Positions 61,476-64,000 of a DNA stretch of 64,000 bases are shown piece by piece. The stretch is taken from the NCBI GenBank assembly GCA_039821125.1, contig JBCBOR010000004.1, forward strand, positions 74,691-138,690, in the 5' to 3' direction. The stretch's first letter is position 1. Every line of letters starts with the position of its first letter. Source of the DNA: Thermohalobaculum sp039821125. Lineage in GTDB: Bacteria; Pseudomonadota; Alphaproteobacteria; Rhodobacterales; Rhodobacteraceae. The position numbers and the translations under genes were made by a program. The notes under the pieces were generated by a model. That model did not search any database and had not been told where the DNA came from. It worked only from the letters and a program-made list of their open reading frames with translations.

Positions 61476-62351
61476 ATGAGCTGCACGTCACGTGACTGCC
61501 TTTCGGTGCTTCGTCTGTCCTTGGCCAGCACGCAGCTTGCCAGGCACGTCGCTGCAGGGTCCCTCGCGGTCGTACTCGCCCATGGCGGCATGGCACATGA
61601 CGCCCGCGCAGAAGGGGTCGCAGCCAGCCCTGCGAAGACCACAGGGGCTCTCCAGACCAAAACACCGACGCTCACAAAGACACCGGTGCTGACGAAAACA
61701 GCGGTCTCCAGCGCACCGAAACTCAGTGTCGATGCGGGATCGCTTGCAAAGATCTCCACGGTTCAAGTGCCTGCTGTCACCGCGGCTTCCCTCGACATCA
61801 GCAAATCCGCACCGACTGAATCCGTGGCGCAGGGCACGCTTGGTGTCTCGCAAACCAATGATTTGGTGGTCGTGTCCCCTGTGTCTTCGCGCCAGGAGCA
61901 GTTTGTGAAGACGGACGGCGGCAACGCCGAGTTCGTCGTGGATTTTACCGGCGACGGCCTGACACGGTTCGAGGTCGATACGTCCAGCGGCGTGTCCGTG
62001 TCTGGCATCGGCCCGGGCGACGCGCAGAGGAGCCTTGCGGCAATCTCGCAGACATCTGCCGAGAATGTGCGGACATCGGTGGTCTCGATAGGCAGCCGGG
62101 CCGAGGGCCAGCGCATCCGCTTGTCCGGGGGGTTGATCCGGATCGATGGCCCGCCGCCGCCCGGGTTCTTCTTCGACCGGGTGCCGGGTGGGGACGGCGA
62201 TGGGCAATGGTCCTACACGCCTGCCATCGACTACAATCTGGCCGCCCACTGGAAAGACGATCTGTTGAAAATGAGCTTCGCGCCAAAGCCGCATGTGGTT
62301 GATGACTGGTACAGCAACCGGGGCAATGACGCCCTTTGGGGTCTGCGTTGA
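61476..62351 (+). CDS. Hypothetical exported protein with TKTP-type repeats
   Basis: Protein of 291 residues. The N-terminus (about 1-46) has a basic start, a hydrophobic stretch and an A-x-A-like end (AHDARAEG), a plausible signal peptide. Next comes a short tandem repeat of T-K-T-P (about 60-76), a Ser/Thr/Val-rich region, and a C-terminal domain with DFTGDGLTRFEVDTSSGV and GPPPPGFFFDRVPGG. I do not recognise it. It is divergent from the lipoxygenase across 255 bases in which I see no gene; that spacer should hold both promoters. Confidence 0.65.
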   Translation: MSCTSRDCLSVLRLSLASTQLARHVAAGSLAVVLAHGGMAHDARAEGVAASPAKTTGALQTKTPTLTKTPVLTKTAVSSAPKLSVDAGSLAKISTVQVPAVTAASLDISKSAPTESVAQGTLGVSQTNDLVVVSPVSSRQEQFVKTDGGNAEFVVDFTGDGLTRFEVDTSSGVSVSGIGPGDAQRSLAAISQTSAENVRTSVVSIGSRAEGQRIRLSGGLIRIDGPPPPGFFFDRVPGGDGDGQWSYTPAIDYNLAAHWKDDLLKMSFAPKPHVVDDWYSNRGNDALWGLR

Positions 62352-62365
62352 GCATCGACGCATAT

Positions 62366-62387
62366 CACCGGCCTTGATCCCGGTGGC
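62366..62387 (+). terminator. Hairpin downstream of the exported hypothetical
   Basis: CACCGG-CCTTGATC-CCGGTG, 15 bases after the stop at 62351; the core GGCCTTGATCCCGG is the same as after the lipoxygenase gene. No T-run, so weak as a terminator. Confidence 0.35.
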
Positions 62388-62428
62388 CGCCCCTGCCTTA
62401 CTGTCCCCGCAGAACCGGGGACTGGACC

Positions 62429-63562
62429 ATGGAGCGGCCAAGCTTTGCCATCGGGATCGAGGAGGAATACCTCGTCGTCAGCCGCGAGGATTTCGATCTG
62501 GTGCGCGAGCCCGACCCGGGTTTTCTTGCGCGCTGCGCCGAGTTGACGGGCGATCGGTCGACGCCTGAGTATCTGCAGTGCCAGGTCGAGATCGGCACCC
62601 GCCCCCATGCCAGCACCGCCGAAGCGCGCAGTGATCTGACCAATCTGCGCCGCGGCGTCGCCGAGGCTGCAGCCGAGTTCGGCTATGCGCCCATTGCAGC
62701 GTCCACCCATCCCTTCGCGCGTTGGCGCGAGCAGACCCATACCCGCAAACCGCGCTATGACGAACTGCGCTCGGATCTCGGGCAGACAGTGCGGCGGCTG
62801 CTGATTTGCGGATGCCATGTCCATGTCGGCATCGAAGACGACGATCTCAGGATCGATCTGATGAACCAGGCGGCGTACTTCCTGCCGCATCTGCTGGCCC
62901 TGAGCTGTTCCTCGCCGTTCTGGGAGGGCGAGGATACCGGCCTTGCCTCCTACCGCCTGACCGTGTTTGACGCGCTGCCGCGCACGGGGCTCCCGGATCA
63001 GATGTCGTCGGCGGGTGAGTATCGCCGATTGGTCGATGCGATGGTGGACGCCGGATGTATCGAGGATGCGACCAAGATCTGGTGGGACATCCGCCCCTCC
63101 GACAAGTACCCGACGCTGGAGCAGCGGGTGACGGATGTCTGCGGCACGGTCGACGAGGCTTTGGCGGTCGCGGCGCTCTTCCAGTCGATCCTCGCCTATC
63201 TTTTCCGGCTGAGGACGCGGAACCAACGCTGGCGTCTGTATCCCGCGATCCTGATCAACGAGAACCGATGGCGGGCACAGCGCTATGGCGCTTCGGGCAA
63301 GCTGGTCGATCATGGCGAGCGCAAGCAGGTGCCGTTCGCCGAACTGGCCGAAGAGCTGATCGCGCTGGTTGGCGAGGAGGCAGAGACCCTCTCGGCCCAT
63401 CATGATCTTCTGAATGTCCGCCGGATCATCTCGGGCGGTACGTCTGCCGACCGCCAACGGGCGGTTTATCGCGCTGCGCTCGATCATGGGGCCGATGCGC
63501 CCGAGGCGATGCGCGCCGTGGTGGCACACCTCATCTCCGAGTTTACGCGAACCAGGGAATAG
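62429..63562 (+). CDS. YbdK-type carboxylate-amine ligase (glutamate-cysteine ligase GCS2 family)
   Basis: Protein of 377 residues of the GCS2 family. Marks: IGIEEEYLVVSREDFDLV at the N-terminus (acidic metal ligands), LQCQVEIGTRPHAS, CGCHVHVGIEDDDLRIDLMN, and KIWWDIRPSDKYPTLEQRVTD (substrate/ATP site). It forms a gamma-glutamyl-type or other amide bond with ATP; weak glutamate-cysteine ligase activity is known for E. coli YbdK. GCS2-type ligases often accompany ATP-grasp/alpha-E cassettes; here that cassette is 45 kb away. ATG 62429. Confidence 0.9.
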   Translation: MERPSFAIGIEEEYLVVSREDFDLVREPDPGFLARCAELTGDRSTPEYLQCQVEIGTRPHASTAEARSDLTNLRRGVAEAAAEFGYAPIAASTHPFARWREQTHTRKPRYDELRSDLGQTVRRLLICGCHVHVGIEDDDLRIDLMNQAAYFLPHLLALSCSSPFWEGEDTGLASYRLTVFDALPRTGLPDQMSSAGEYRRLVDAMVDAGCIEDATKIWWDIRPSDKYPTLEQRVTDVCGTVDEALAVAALFQSILAYLFRLRTRNQRWRLYPAILINENRWRAQRYGASGKLVDHGERKQVPFAELAEELIALVGEEAETLSAHHDLLNVRRIISGGTSADRQRAVYRAALDHGADAPEAMRAVVAHLISEFTRTRE

Positions 63563-63589
63563 CTGCTGACACGCGCGGGTCAGAGCGTG

Positions 63590-64000
63590 TCAGAGCACGA
63601 ACCGCATCCGCGGGAAGACAGCATCAGGCCGCTCGTTCGCGAAGGCAGGCTGCCAGTCGACATCAGTCTTGACGCAGTTCGATGCCTGGCCCTTGAGGTC
63701 TCCGGTCCCGCCATGTTCCTTCATGAAGCCGAGCCCGTTGACCAGCGTCGTGCCATCCAGCGCCACGCTGCCGGCGTCCATCATCTCTGTGTTCAGATGC
63801 GAGATGTTCGACGAGCCACCGCGGGCCGTCCAAGCGCCGCACACACCGGTTTTCCCGTCGGCGTTGAAGGTCTTCAGCATCACATAGACCGTCGTCCCGC
63901 TATCCCATCGAAAGCCATCAACCCGGTAACTATCGTCAATGGTCTGCCCCGCAATCGGGGTTCCGGTTGCGCAGGCTGTCATGGACAACAGGGCTGCGCC
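63590..64000 (-). CDS. Hypothetical lipoprotein (partial at window edge)
   Basis: The reading frame runs off the window end. The visible N-terminal part reads A-A-L-L-S-M-T-A-C-A-T-G, which looks like the end of a lipoprotein signal peptide with Cys as the anchor, although Met at -3 is not ideal. The remaining 130 residues form a small beta-rich domain with two cysteines (GVCGAWTA, ASNCVKTD) and an FWD-like VDWQPAF segment. No family recognised. Converges with the YbdK gene (27-base gap). Confidence 0.6.
   Translation of the reverse strand, partial: GAALLSMTACATGTPIAGQTIDDSYRVDGFRWDSGTTVYVMLKTFNADGKTGVCGAWTARGGSSNISHLNTEMMDAGSVALDGTTLVNGLGFMKEHGGTGDLKGQASNCVKTDVDWQPAFANERPDAVFPRMRFVL

Overview
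The window is high-GC chromosomal DNA that reads as an alphaproteobacterium of the Rhodobacterales (Roseobacter-like). This rests on codon use and on several typical features: a rpoZ-rel-DUF2062-pdxJ-LysE-acpS-lepB-rnc-era-DUF1491-recO run, a VC_2705-type symporter with its DUF4212 partner, a TIGR02186/TauE pair, and the glxBCD/glnT locus. Genes are densely packed, often with 4-base start/stop overlaps. I found one tRNA (initiator Met). I saw no rRNA, CRISPR array, insertion sequence, integrase or prophage block.

Layout. 0-12.5 kb: solute symporter, small hypotheticals, a histidine-kinase-like protein lacking an ATPase domain, a flavin monooxygenase, an MFS/YcgN pair, a peptidoglycan-binding lipoprotein, threonine aldolase and a caspase-like protein. 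12.5-17.7 kb: SelO, tRNA-fMet, and a three-gene peptide-ligase cassette (permuted ATP-grasp, alpha-E, transglutaminase). 17.8-24.2 kb: FAH-family enzyme, rpe-gph, a persulfide-dioxygenase-like hydrolase facing TIGR02186 and TauE, and a frameshifted SprA-family gene. 24.2-27.1 kb: three tandem secreted TPR paralogues and one small hypothetical. 27.3-38.7 kb: housekeeping operon from rpoZ to recO, with two signal peptidases and a second, divergent RecO-like gene. 38.8-46.3 kb: ispH, methyltransferase, rnhA, an unpartnered molybdenum hydroxylase large subunit, an amidase and two EamA exporters. 46.4-52.8 kb: a glnT/gmaS-glxDCB nitrogen locus with a cupin-HTH regulator and two small Roadblock-like proteins. 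52.8-63.6 kb: a 1752-residue kinase/ATPase/TPR/GAF/cyclase protein, a catalase-like heme domain fused to a lipoxygenase, a secreted hypothetical, and a YbdK-type carboxylate-amine ligase.

The most striking locus is the heme-lipoxygenase fusion at 58332-61220. It resembles the coral allene oxide synthase-lipoxygenase and cyanobacterial catalase-like-lipoxygenase fusions. Its iron- and heme-ligand positions look intact, but several specificity-determining positions are unusual (terminal Ala in place of Ile, Thr at the Coffa position, Ser before the distal His). Second in interest are the tandem RecO paralogue (36797-37636) and the Roadblock-like pair inside the nitrogen locus. All family calls come from reading motifs by eye; no database search was run.
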